In this document: piece by piece, positions 34,101 through 45,378 of the stretch
Position numbering within the stretch: the first letter of the stretch is position 1
How the letters are laid out: every line of letters starts with the position of its first letter
Assembly: GCA_025738555.1 (NCBI GenBank)
Contig: JAOVFP010000004.1
Location: forward strand, 1-64,000
Length of the DNA stretch: 64,000 nucleotides
Reading direction: 5' to 3'
Source: Cyathus striatus
Taxonomy: Eukaryota; Basidiomycota; Agaricomycetes; Agaricales; Nidulariaceae
Made by a program: the position numbers and the translations under genes
The notes under the pieces: model-generated
Databases searched by the model: none
The model's input: only the letters and a program-made list of their open reading frames with translations
Told to the model about the DNA's origin: nothing

Positions 34101-34669
34101 TTTCCAGTCCTCGACTTCCTTTCTTTCTCCCGACCTATGAGCATTGAGCAGCAATTCTTCCTTCCTCACAGTCAGTACTTCCATCATCTATGTAATCACA
34201 ACTTTACACATTCCGAAAGTAGTCGGTGAGCCCACATCTGAATTCATCAATTATATATATTCTGTGAATCTGATCCACAGGCGCCTGCTCATACTAAAAA
34301 CTGGAGCCAAATCACATGCCATAATTGCCACCTGACCCCAGGTCCCCGCCACGCGTCGCATCAATGAACACCTTCGATTTATAGCCTAGTTCAACTAAAA
34401 AGGAGAACCATGATCCCAATTGCAGTTAGTTTTGGCTGGGCTGCCGCGTCGTAAGTACATTGAATTACTTGCTTCTACAGGGACTTGCACGGGATCCTCA
34501 CTATCAGGGAGCTCGCCCATCCTTCCAGCAACCAGGGTGTCTTTCCTCTCATCCTCCACTATATAGAACGTCGACGACGCCAACTAGTGTGCTTACTGGC
34601 ACAGCGTGCCATTACTTTCATTTATATTCACCACTCTCTTTATCCACTTCCTTCAAGTTCCAATATAAC
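31156..34669. other. Long gene-poor stretch
   Basis: Only short frames without known motifs on either strand. A plus-strand piece near 31,815-31,940 has a hydrophobic, Tyr/Pro-rich reading that I could not assign. A G-run sits at about 32,163. I see no transposon ends here. Confidence 0.5.
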
Positions 34670-36152
34670 ATGGCCGCCACCCAAGGTCAATCTGATGGGC
34701 CAGGAATAAGTGAGGTGATGGCGATGACCCCATACGAGTAAGTCATTCGTCTTCTGTTACATTGCATCCGGACTTAATACAATCCTGTAGGGGATTACCT
34801 GTTGTACGTTTCGTGAACATTATTTATTCTTAGGTGTCACTTATTCTGTGATTTCAGCTTTTCGGATTCGCAGGATATTGGGCACTTACCGGTGTCTTTG
34901 TTTTACAACTGGTCAAGTACTTTACTGTGTACAGACTCAAAGATCGTCTGTTCATTCGCATATTTGGTGAGTGGTTCTTATTTCCCCTTAAGTTATACCT
35001 CTGATTATAGTTGTACTATGTAGTCATGATCGTGATATTCACAACGGTAGTTTTCTCCGGCCTTGCGATGTTTATAGTGTGGCGTTTCTTTATAATTAGA
35101 CGTCGCGTCGTCAGCGGTCCGCCTCCACCTATTCCAATATGGTCAACATTACCTTCCCCGACGATTGCATTTGGTACGAAATCTGTTCTGTAACCGGTCA
35201 AATTGATCCGATACTCCACATAGTTTCTACCATTGTCCATTTCTTCCTTGGGTGGTATGAATGTTGTTATTTCAATTTAGACATATTAACATTGCATCAT
35301 ACAGGCGAATGCGCATGCTTCGAAGATCCAGCAAGACTGTTTTCTACATCTGTGCATTCGTTTACTCTGTAAGCCATGTTTTATCCATGAAGGATAACGC
35401 TCATTCGCTTGCTTTTATAGCTTTCCTTACTCAATTCATTAGTGCGACCGCTGACTTTATACGTGTACGTATCGCCGTTTAATAATCGCCTCTCCTTGTC
35501 CCATGTTTCTCCGTCCAGTTTAATATCGCAGGCCGGAGACTTTCAGCTAAACATTCTTTTAATACGCTGACTACTGTGAGCATTTTTTTTTCCCAACATT
35601 TCCTTGTCTAATTCGTTTTCTAGCTGTGGCTCATCGGCGGTTTAACATGCAACGTAATAATTACTATTACGATGTCCACTCTGGTAAGCATCAAACTGTT
35701 GCAAATCGTTCTCTCTAACAATCTGCACAACAGCTTTTCCAAGCCCGCAGTGAACGGTCGACATTGAAGGGCATATCGAAACTGCTGAATAAGCTCATTG
35801 CGACAGCTCTCGAGACCGGTCTGCCGACTTCCATGATGGCAACGGCTGTGCTCGTAACATTTATTGGCTACTCGGAAACTAACTTCGACCTTTGTTTGTA
35901 AGTTATATCATTCATTTTAACATGCAACAACACTTATAATAAATCTAGTATGATTCTCCTCTATATTGTGTAAGTCGTTGATTCTATTATATAACATTAT
36001 TTTTCGTTACGCTACTAATTAGATATGCTAATGCATTTATGACTGCGCTGAATGCACGTCGAGAACTACGTGACTTGTCGACGAACAACACCATAACAGG
36101 CGTCGAGTTCAGATATTCATGCAGCAGTTGGGAGCGTGAATTCCGGGGATGA
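34670..36152 (+). CDS. DUF6534-type multi-pass membrane protein, about 10 exons
   Basis: Start ATG at 34,670 (MAATQGQSDGPGISEV). Exons begin 34670-34737, 34791-34803 and 34858-34966, then several short exons with 45-60 bp introns to the stop at 36,150-36,152. Readable segments in order: LFGFAGYWALTGVFVLQLVKY; RLKDRLFIRIF; a hydrophobic helix MIVIFTTVVFSGLAMFIVW; STIVHFFLGW joined to RMRMLRRSSKT; FNIAGRRLSAKHSF; LWLIGGLTCNVIITITMST; and LLNKLIATALETGLPTSMMA. This is the layout of the agaricomycete DUF6534 family, integral membrane proteins of unknown role. Intron positions match the reverse-strand paralogue at 55.2-56.7 kb. A small insertion near 36,095 shifts the final residues compared with the tail at 21.1 kb. 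It lies upstream of PHD/SET copy C in the same direction. Confidence 0.8.
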
Positions 36153-36339
36153 AATTCGATCGGGTGAACCTGTAGACATTGCAACTCCATAAACCATACC
36201 TTCTCGAGTACATAGTCATACACACTTTTTCCAACTCATGTCCGAAGCCTAGTGTGGGAATATGCCTAAATTTAGAAACGTCACGTCACGGTGATACCTC
36301 AGGTTGGGGAGACGAACGACAGTCATCTTCATCCACACC

Positions 36340-38862
36340 CTCCTCTCCATCACAACTCACTCTCATCGTCATCTCCCCCATCTATGACATATGCCTTCTC
36401 AGCTCAACTTGACCAGGGCTCGACTATACCGCATCATTCGATCTTAGCGAACCCCGAAGACCATCGACACCACTGTTCTTCTCCGCCTCTTACATCCACC
36501 TCTAGACCCTACTCACACCAAAGTTCCACAATGTCTCAAACAACCTCAGAATCTCAAAGTGCGTCTTTCTATTCTCTCTCATCTCGCAATACTAACCCTA
36601 ATACTAACCCTTCTAGATCCCACTCATACAAAAAAGAGTAGCTAGAGCATGCTGTCCTCTGCGAGTTTGATAGGGAGAAGGCAGTTAGGGTGCAGATGAT
36701 GCGGTGGGGGTCTGTCTTGGAGCAGGAGGGCGTTGCTACCACTGGGAGGAATAGGAGGAGTCCAGGCGTAGACTGGAAACGCCGGGGAGGGGGAGCTTGG
36801 GATGCCGAATCTCAATCGCACGTTCCCCAACCACTGCAGCAGCCTCCTCATCAACCGTCCCACCCATCCCCCACGACCTTCCCCCATCCCCGTCCCCGTC
36901 TCACCATCAGAATCCTAAGACATCCAAATCCATCTCCGACCCCTCCCGCCTACGTCAGTTCCACCATACATAAGCCTCCACTCGCACCTCTCGATTCGGC
37001 CACCATTATACGTGGTGCATACAGTGCAGCCTATCAAGATCCAATCGTTCATTACCCTGTATACGAGTCGTATTACACCCCTATCGTCGTACCTCTCCGA
37101 CCCACTCAGTGGATACGCGCATCTGGGTATGCCGCGCCCTTTCGTACATCTCGTAGGGCTGCCTTTGGACGTTGCCCTCAACGCTCGTGTGTCCGGCAGC
37201 AAAGGCCGTTTCGTACGAAGTGGATGCAGACCTAACGCCGTCATTCGTCCTATCCTTTGCCCTGAACAGGCGAAGAAGGAGGGTGATACGGCGCTTTCAT
37301 TTGGGATTTTCGCTGTGAGGGATTTGAAGGCCAACGAGGAGGTTGTGTTTGGTTGGGAGTGGGACGATGGGAATGCGATTCATAGTTTTCCGGCGTTGAT
37401 TGAGAGTCCGGAGATGTCCCCGTGAGTTGTCTTTTGAATATTGGATGGGAGGTTTGGTTTACCGATACGCTAGCTTGCCGTTTTTTTCTTCCTTTTCTGC
37501 TTTGGCGCCTGTTTCTCCATTGACTGCGAATGTGCCGAATGCGACAACTGTTCCACCACCTTTAACGGTTCCAACACCACCACCTTCAACCGCACCACCA
37601 CATCCAACAGCCGCACCACCACTTTCAACCGCACCACCACCACCAACTACTCCATCACCTACCACCCACCTCAAACCCACAACCAACCACCGCCCAACCA
37701 ACCAGCCCACAGCAATACGCCCACCTCCGCCAACAAATATCCAACACCCTCCACCTCCTCTCATCTACATTCACAACATGCTCATGCGGCGCACGCGCAA
37801 AAGACTGTGCCCTAGTTCAAATGGCAGCATTCGTCAACGAGAAAGTCGTTTCTTCCATTTCTGGATCTGCGTTTCCTGCTTCAGGTACCGCTGCTGGAGA
37901 GAAAGCGGAAGGGTGGATCTGGGACCGCTCATTGGTCATCAGAGAGGGTTCAAGACGAGGGAGAGAGCCCCTTTTTCAGGCTGGTTGAGTGGTGTTGAGA
38001 TATGTGCTGATGAGCGAGAGGGGGAAAGGGAGAGGACGGAGAAGGAGTACAAGAATGAGAGGGTTGTTAATGGGCGCAGTAGGAAGAAGTGAACGAGGAA
38101 GGGGAGGGACAGGAGGAAAGGCGTCGTAGTGCATGCTGAGGGGGCGGAGGAGGATAAGTGTGATGGTAGGACCTATTTCCTTCTTTCTTTTCGCCTTTGT
38201 TGCGGTACGCAAATCACTCGCTCGTGTTGCTAACCCTCTCTTACAGGTTCTCCAGTTCGGCGAATTAGGATACGCTCTCCTTCAAAGTCTCCTTGCTCGG
38301 TGCGTCAAGATCCGACGATGCACGTGGAGGATGAGTTACCGGCGTCGCCGCTTGTTCCTCTCAAGATAAGGAAGAAGTGATTCCATCGACCGATGACTGT
38401 GGGGAATGGAAGGGAGGATGGGGAGGGTGCTGCTGGGGTTGAGGCTGTGGATGGGGATCGAGGGGTTGGGGGTACGGCTGGAGTGGATAGAGATGCGAAG
38501 GCGAAGGCACGGGGGAGGAAGAGGAAGAAACAGTGGGCGATGCAGGTGAAGAGTCACAGCCGATTTTCCATCGGAGGAAGGGTACGTTTTCCATTTATTA
38601 TATTCTATTATTTCTCATCGTCGCCTTTGCAGATCACTTGATTGATCGATCCTGGCGCAGAGAAGGGTTTGAGACCACCTCAGATGAGCTGGAGCGCGTT
38701 TACGCGTAAGGATTTGCTGAAGTCAGCCAGTTACCAAGGGAGGAGGAAGAGGAGGAGGCTGAGGTGGATGTTTCGTTGCCGAATACACCCAGGGTGGCTT
38801 TGTCCCCTCATGAATATCCGGAGATACCTATCGAGGAGCCTCCTGCATCTGGAGATGGTGAC
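36340..38862 (+). pseudogene. PHD/SET gene copy C, SET half intact, fused to LYS9
   Basis: The best SET segment in the window lies at 37,012-37,425: DVALNARVSGSKGRFVRSGC, RPNAVIRPILCPEQAKKEGD, LSFGIFAVRDLKANEEVVFG and WEWDDGNAIHSFPALIESP. That supplies the RxGCxPN and NEEVxxGWEWDDGN motifs expected of Set3-type SET domains. The PHD portion is missing upstream (about 36,610-36,690), and the N-terminal part and SET are in different frames. Downstream come a Pro/Thr-rich linker (37,540-37,760), the AGEKAEG-like segment, a basic segment, and the MSWSAFT / EEPPASGDGD segment. The copy stops at about 38,862, where the sequence continues directly into LYS9. Spacer words at 36,215-36,310 match those flanking copy B. 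Confidence 0.75.
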
Positions 38863-40254
38863 GATTCATAAGAGTGCGTCTGTGCTCCTTGAGTTTGTGC
38901 AGGCGCTGTTGGAAGAAGGAAAGGATTTGAAGCCCAAGTTTGGGAGGGAGGCGTTGGCGCTGGTTGAGAAGCCTAAGAAGAGGGTGTTGCTTCTGGGTGG
39001 TGGATTCGTTTCTGGGCCTATGGCGGAATATGTTATTTGCGATCTGTTCAATGAGTTGACGATTGTGTGTTGCACATTGAAAAGTGCTGAGGCCCTCGCG
39101 GAGGGGTTGCCTTCTACCACTGGAATCTCACTTAATGTCAACAATGCGGGGGCTCTAGAGAAGGCTGTGTCAGCGCATTATTTAGTCATTTTGCTCATTC
39201 TGTATACGTATCATACCCAGGTGATCAAGGCTATGATTAAAAGCAAGTTACATGCTGTTACAACCAGCTATGTGTCCCCTGCCATGCGCGAGTTGGATGA
39301 AGAGGCGAAGAAAGCAGGCGTTGTGGTTATAAATGAGATTGGGCTCGATCCTGGTTTTAATCATTTGTATACTGTCAAGACTATTGATGAGGTTCATGCG
39401 GAGGGAGGACAAGGTGTGCTGTCTTTTATCTTTTGTAGTACGATATTGATGTTGGAGTAGATCAAGAAATTCTTATCGTACTTCAGTGGTCTCATCACCC
39501 CAGAATGCGCAAAGAATCCACTAGAATACAAGTTCTCCTGGTCCTCCCGTGGAGTCCTCGCTCTCCTAAACTCCGCCGCATACCTCTCCGAAGGCGAACA
39601 GCTCGATATAAGCGGAGACGAGCTGATGTGCTACGCCCAGCCATACTTTATCTCTCTCGCTTTCGCATTCGTTGCATCTCCTAACCGGAACTCCGTTCCG
39701 TGAGTTTTATAATATTCCGGAGGCGGAGACGGTTGTATGGGGTGCGTTGAGGTATGCTGGGTTCCCTGAGTTTATTAAGGCGCTTGTGAAACTGGGATGG
39801 TTGGATGCGATTGAGAAGGCGTGGTTGGGTGATGAGCTTACTTGGGTCGAGGTTAGTCAGAAGGTTGTTGGTGCTAGTGATGCTTCCAAGGCGTATGTTT
39901 TTCTTTTCTTTATACTCTGCGAGACTGATTGGTTTGTAGGTCTATTGTTGAGTGCATCAAGGCGATTTGTGAGCTCCCCAATGAGGGCGAGATGAGCAGG
40001 ATCATTTCGGGGTTGAGATGTTGGGCTTTTCTCGGATGAGAAAGTCGTTTCGCGCGCTAGGAATTTGCTTGATACGCTTTGTACGAGACTTGAGGGGTCG
40101 GTGAAGTATGAGCAGGGCGAGCGTGATCTTATTATGCTCCAGCACAAGTTTTACATCGAGTAGGCTGCTTGTTCCGTATACGAAGGAGATTTGTAATCCG
40201 ATTATGGAGGTTTTGGAGAGGGAGGGTGTGATGCTTGTTGAGAAGGTTTTATGA
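38863..40254 (+). pseudogene. Saccharopine dehydrogenase (LYS9-type), truncated
   Basis: The plus strand reads PKKRVLLLGGGFVSGPMAEY (dinucleotide-binding Gly-rich loop), LKSAEALAEGLPSTTGISL, KSKLHAVTTSYVSPAMREL, INEIGLDPGFNHLYTVKTID, then after an intron YKFSWSSRGVL, IPEAETVVWGALRYAGFPEF and LLVPYTKEICNPIMEVLE before a stop at 40,252-40,254. This is the NADP-dependent, glutamate-forming enzyme of the alpha-aminoadipate lysine pathway. The native start is absent, replaced by PHD/SET sequence. Roughly 40-50 residues are missing between the LQHKF segment (about 40,155) and LLVPYT (about 40,165). Frame breaks occur near 39,700 and 40,000. A functional LYS9 should exist elsewhere, because the step is essential for lysine synthesis. 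Confidence 0.85.
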
Positions 40255-40388
40255 GTCAGTCATGCGCTCCAAATCTTCAAATATCTGCGACTTTAGTATA
40301 CAATTCTGACATAAATTGTGTGTGCAATGACACTAGTAGTAACCACATGACGATTGTTCCTTGCATAATAAGGATAGTAATTCGTCTT

Positions 40389-40985
40389 TCACTGCCCAAT
40401 CCAATCGTATTCCCCGCCTTCCCAAACCGACTTCAACCGCCTGACAGCTGCAATCGAAGCCGGGTCTTGACGATCATGCTCCTCGAAAAGAGATCCAATG
40501 GATAGTAGTGTTCGGTAGTGATGTACTTCACCCTCTGTATTTCGATACAGGTCTGAACCAAATCCCACAAACTCAAGCTCGAATCGTTGTCGGTTGCTGG
40601 GATTCTGCCCTTTGAACTTATGAGCGATAACCTCTTCTTTTCCGTATACACCAAGGCTCATGGTGATCGAAATGTAGGGTTTTGAATCTTGGTGTTCAGT
40701 TATCTGTGAGAAGAAACCCCCGAGATCTGCTTCATCAATTGGTTGAAACTTTTCTGTGACCTATTTTTGATTTGAATCAGAAATGCGGATGTCTGATCCA
40801 ATACCATCTTAGTTTTGGAAATTTTCTTGCCACCATCGACAAAATATATCGGGATAACGATGTCAATGGTACGTTGTTGCTTATGGCACTGAATGGCCAT
40901 GGCACGGGCGAGACCTGACAGGGATGTGAAAGAGTTTATCAGATTGTCTTCTCCAAATCGCCCAAAGTGAGTGAAGCGAAGAGCG
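40389..40985 (-). pseudogene. Uncharacterised basidiomycete protein, C-terminal fragment
   Basis: Read right to left: FGEDNLINSFTSLSGLARAM, then IQCHKQQRTIDIVIPIYF, then TSAFLIQIKNR. After a one-base slip the reading is ADLGGFFSQ, then YISITMSLGVYGKEE. A tail ending in WEGGEYDWIGQ stops at 40,389-40,391. The IQIKNR element recurs in a group of uncharacterised agaricomycete proteins and looks like a core strand of an endonuclease-like fold, but that is a guess. The N-terminal majority is absent. It lies immediately beside the kinase-like pseudogene at 41.4-42.6 kb. Confidence 0.5.
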
Positions 40986-41384
40986 TAGCGAAAGTTGTTG
41001 GTAGCATGAGCACGGTGGTGTGCATGTGGTGGAAGGAAGATGATTGGGGTAAGAAACTTTAGTTGTCAGCCACGACTTACATATGACAGTGGTGGTTGAT
41101 CGATTGACGTTGACTGAGATCGCTTTTCAGGAAATATCAAGTTTCGACACCAAAAGGAACACACCGCGACTTTCCTGAGTGCTCTTGTCTTACATTCTTA
41201 CGGTGCCGGTATGGTTGACGAATCGCGTATGTCAGTGTAAAATTGTGTCTACTATTCTGACGTCAAAACGCTCGATCGAGGATGTGTTACCACGAGGTCG
41301 ATGTGCGACTATTTCGAATGACATGATTTACTCTTGTAAACAGTTTATACTAGCAAATGAAAGTATTTAAAGATCAAGACTCCT

Positions 41385-42573
41385 CCATGTTGTTCAACAT
41401 ATGAATGCCATGTCGAGGTAAAATAGGCATATAACAGTATACATCCTTTGGACGTTTAAGAGCAGAAGCAAAATTGATATTGCCAGACCATCCTGGCCAG
41501 TCGAAGTCTATGAACATAAAATTGATCTCTTTGTTGTTGCTCTTGATCATAATATTAGTTTAGAGAATGTCAATGCTAGCGCGAATAGCTTCCTTCAAAC
41601 CACTTGGCAGACGGTCTCTCATATCACTTACGGGGACCCATGACTGGTCTAAAAGGTCCATGACGACCATGAACCACCCATCGGACAGCTCTTTGAATCC
41701 GAGTAACTTTGGAGCCAACCCCTGCTCTGACAACCATGTATGCACATCCTTTCCGTATCTGCACTTGATGAGGATAGGATTATCTTTATTCACGCACCCT
41801 CTGAAAAGTAGGGGCTTGTCGTCCACGAACGCCCCTTGATACGCGAATGGCGTCAGCTGATTCGTGCTTATATGCATAAATGTGGCTTTGTACGAGTAGA
41901 TGTTTTGAATGACAAGAGGGAGAACCTGGGTAGAGGGAGCGGCTTGCGAAGACAGCAAGTTAGATGGGCACTCGGATGGATGTCGACAGGTGCGATTAAT
42001 AGAGGAAGGAGTCAATTTGGGTTTCACTGATTGGGGAGTCTCTTCGGGATACCGCCCTATCAAAGTGTCCACAGCTATCTTTAAAGCTGTTAGATGCCGC
42101 GCAACATCTCCCAACGCCTTCTCATTGGTAGAGAGTGAAAGTCAAGCGCAAGGGAAGAAAAGATCTCCATTGTGGACCGATCAGTTAAGGCGCAACCCCC
42201 GAAGGTTATACGAGGTCCTAATATAAAATTAATTTGCGTGAACGTTGGTTTAAGTTGAAACCCAACGATAACACTTACCAACTAGAGTAATAATGAAGCA
42301 AGAGTGAATTGAAGAGACATCTTCCCACAGATGAAGCTCCTGATTAAAGAGATCGTAATATAGAAGGGATTGGAATGTAGGATCTCCTCTCCCCTTCCCA
42401 GACTCGACCCTGACCTCCAAGATGATAACTGGGTGATTATTGAAACAGATTTGTCCATCGGTCCGTGCTTGTGATGTACCTATGGTTCCGCTTACCAACT
42501 CAAGATTAAGCTTCTTCAGAATGTCACGTAGTACAGCCGCCCGCTGATTTTCATCGTCATAAAACAAAATCAT
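41385..42573 (-). pseudogene. Nuclease-like/kinase-like fusion pseudogene lacking the catalytic loop
   Basis: Start MILFYDDENQRAAVLRDILK at 42,573. The N-terminal part contains TDGQICF, then VIILEVRVESGKGRGDP and FQSLLYYDLF, a D...ExK-like pattern with Arg in place of Lys. After an intron (about 42,275-42,230) comes ILGPRITFGGCALTDR. The kinase-like part has LLFRG, LIKCRYGKD, LAPKLLGFKELSDGWFMVVM and IRASIDIL, then a stop. The downstream sequence TNIMIK, then FMFIDFDWPGWSG, shows the expected metal-binding Asp but is joined to IDIL with about 15 residues missing, precisely the HGD catalytic loop. Several uncharacterised basidiomycete proteins share this plan. The gene is dead by deletion. Confidence 0.7.
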
Positions 42574-43508
42574 GCGGTGTCTCAGTTCATCAGAAACCTC
42601 ATATGCTTCCTGAGTTCGGGTAATTTATTTTATTTTAAAAATCCAATATTTTATGTCGGTGATGGACCATGGTGACCCATATGTCGCGACAAAAGAGTGT
42701 CTACTGTAATCTGTAATCTAAAGTATAGTACTAATTGAAGTAAGTAGGGAGCTAGGTGTAATGTGTGTGGAGGTATGCAGCAGTATAGTAGAGACCTAGG
42801 GATGGCATGTGAGGGCATGTCACCAGGAGGATGTGGGCGGAGGCATCATCCGGGAGGGAGTACGCACCGTGAATGTGAATGTGTGGCTGTACGCCAGTGC
42901 GAATGTGCGAGTGGTGGTCCAGGCGAGGCAGTGCGTGCAACTAGCGAAGAAATCCATAACCATTAATAACGCAGACTTTTCCAATACTATTTGCTGTTAT
43001 TCATCCCTGTAGATAGATATTCAGCTGTATTCTCAGAACTTAATAGAACACGTTCATGATATTAGTCGACCCATTTCTCAGGTGCCTTCTATTCGTAGTG
43101 ATGCGGGAGTATGACTTCGTGGTCGACTACTTATAACAGAACATACCAAGCTCATGATCGCTCACGCGATACTTTTGTTTTGTCGAATGCGAGGGAGCAG
43201 GATTACGAACAGCTGTCATATTATATATTTTTGGAAGCGATCACATCGTGTACCGTGTTCACGTCAATCATGGTAGAATCAATGAAAGAACCCAATGTAT
43301 GGACTTCCCAGCAGCAATTTGGTGCTTAGCCATTAATAGGTATGGGTACAAAATGCTGTTTGTAAAGAAATAAGTACATTGGTTCACATTTAGCCTGATC
43401 CAAAATACAGCAAGGTATGGAAGAAGGTAGTGGGCTTTGCCGCTTGCCGATCCTATTTCTTTATATTTAACGGGGAATCTTATATTATAAGGCACAAGAC
43501 ATGACAGA
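42574..43508. other. No recognisable gene
   Basis: Short frames on both strands, including 72 codons at 43,111-43,329 and 88 at 43,268-43,534. No motifs and no convincing introns. Confidence 0.55.
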
Positions 43509-44420
43509 CTATTGTATTTTGTACAACTCGTCAATATCTATAGAATGGTAAACGGCGATGCTAGCTCTTTCTAACTTAGTAGTCTTAGCCAACTCAAAGT
43601 CGATAACGCGAAAGCCATGTATCCTCTTGTGAGCAGGACAGTATATGCCAGGGTATCCAGGAGGAGACTCTGGCGCCCGACATATATTCCGCCGGCGTAT
43701 ATCTCCATGTCTCAGTTTCTTATGTGAAAGGTGCCTAAATACGTCGCGAATATCTGCTCTAAAACCAGTTAGTAATAACCCTAAACTATAGGAACAAAAA
43801 CATATATCTCATCCTCTGTCTCTTTCAATGTAATCACCTCCCCCACACGCTCCATCACCAAAACAGAAAGCGCATGATTCTCGGCCTCCTCCGAATCAAT
43901 ACCACGAATTGTATACCCCTCCTCCAATGTTACATTAAACCAGCCATAAAACCTTGGAATAGCAAGGCCCTGAACAGTCCTCAGTATGTTATAATTCAGC
44001 ACCTCCCTGCCTAAATCCATCAGCGTACTCTCATCTGCTACTTTTGCCACCAGAGGTGGAAAGTATTCAGGTCCAGGCGATTCAATAAGGTGCGCATTTG
44101 GATCAGTATTTTCCCAGAGGGAAACCAAAGTGGTGTCGTACACAGTGCCACATCTTCCTTCACCTATTGCATCCCCCACAGAAACTTCGAGTTCAAACCG
44201 TCCAGTTCCCGGAACAGCATCGACAAGTGTTAAAAATATTTCATCGTCTCTCTCGACAGAACCGTAGCGTTGTAGTGAAACTATGATTGGTTGACCTTGA
44301 GGGTCGAGGACGAGGTTGGTGATCGTGAGGAGGTTGACATACTGGATTTGTTGTTTTGTTTGAACGTATACTTGAATGTGAAGTTGGACTTACCAGTCGT
44401 TGAGATTGCTGTTCGGACAT
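43509..44420 (-). pseudogene. Small fungal kinase-like protein, doubtful splice
   Basis: Exon 1 (44420-44394) encodes nine residues, then a GT-AG intron leads to exon 2 at 44,341. The reading includes VGDAIGEGRCGTVYDT (Gly-rich loop-like), PPLVAKVADES (possible Lys), GLAIPRFYGWFN and LSVLVMERVGE. A last exon carries FRHLSHKKLRHGDIRRRNIC (catalytic loop) and IHGFRVIDFELAK (metal-binding Asp), ending at 43,509. All kinase landmarks are present. No GT-AG choice between about 43,830 and 43,755 keeps the frame, so either a one-base change broke the gene or I have misplaced that intron. Related agaricomycete kinases are uncharacterised. Confidence 0.65.
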
Positions 44421-45378
44421 CGGTGGGTGGGGTGGGTAGCTACCAAACGTGGAAACTAGCTAACCAGTATATATAGTATTACTTAATTATAGCACTTTCC
44501 CCGAATGGAGTAATAGCAGGTCTGTGCGCCGAGGTACAGTAGATACGTATTTGTCTATATGTATTAGTATTGAAGAGGATGAATACCGGGTGGTGGTATC
44601 CACTCAACGAAGAAATTGTGCGAGTAGCCGGCACATCCGTCCGACTTCCAGATCCTAGTGAGCTCGCATTTGAGGTGAACTGGGGGGTAATACGAAGCTG
44701 GTATTCTTCGACTGTAGGTATGACATTTATGTACTACGTATCAAATGAAAAGTCATGTGAACAACAGCGTGTAAGTAACGAGGTACGGAAATGAAAAGAA
44801 GAAAAACCGCATTTTTGCGGTGCAGGCAGAACACATGCTCTACAGTATGTACTCACCTATTTATGCTAAACTCACACACCGAAACTCCTATTGTTCTACA
44901 CTTGTTCGTAAAAACAAAACTTGTGAGCCTGACAATGTTGCAGTTCCCGCCGAATCTTGCTTTTAATTGAGTGCCATCTAAAATTATGCTTATCGCAGTC
45001 TGCAGATCCTCACAGACATAAGCATAGTTTCAATATATGAATCACTGTGTTTCACAATCGAGACCTGCTGTGGGCGCCAGAGAGTCTGAGAAACTGGACC
45101 TACGGGGAAGATCAGAATTTGATCGTGAAAGCATGTTTCCTCTGCGTTATGGAAGCAAGGAACAAGGCATCGTGTTCAATTTCACACACAACGCAGATTA
45201 TTCGGTCATGACTCACAGCGTCCACAGGCCTCTGAACCGTTGGAGAGGAACTCTACTCTCACGTCTAAGGGGCGGGTCACATATAAATCTGAACGACCTG
45301 AAGCTCTGCCCAGGGCTTTCTGATCTATATAATTTTTCACCCCCTTCATGTTAATGATTTCATTCAAGGATAGAGGAA
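44421..45378. other. No secure gene between kinase and nuclease-like gene
   Basis: A 105-codon frame at 45,037-45,354 and a 74-codon frame at 44,570-44,794 have no known motif. The region may hold the divergent promoters of the two neighbouring genes. Confidence 0.5.

Noticed and set aside
36642..36887. 81-codon reverse-strand ORF
   Set aside because: It is antisense to the conserved QEGVATTGRNRRSPGV segment of PHD/SET copy C.
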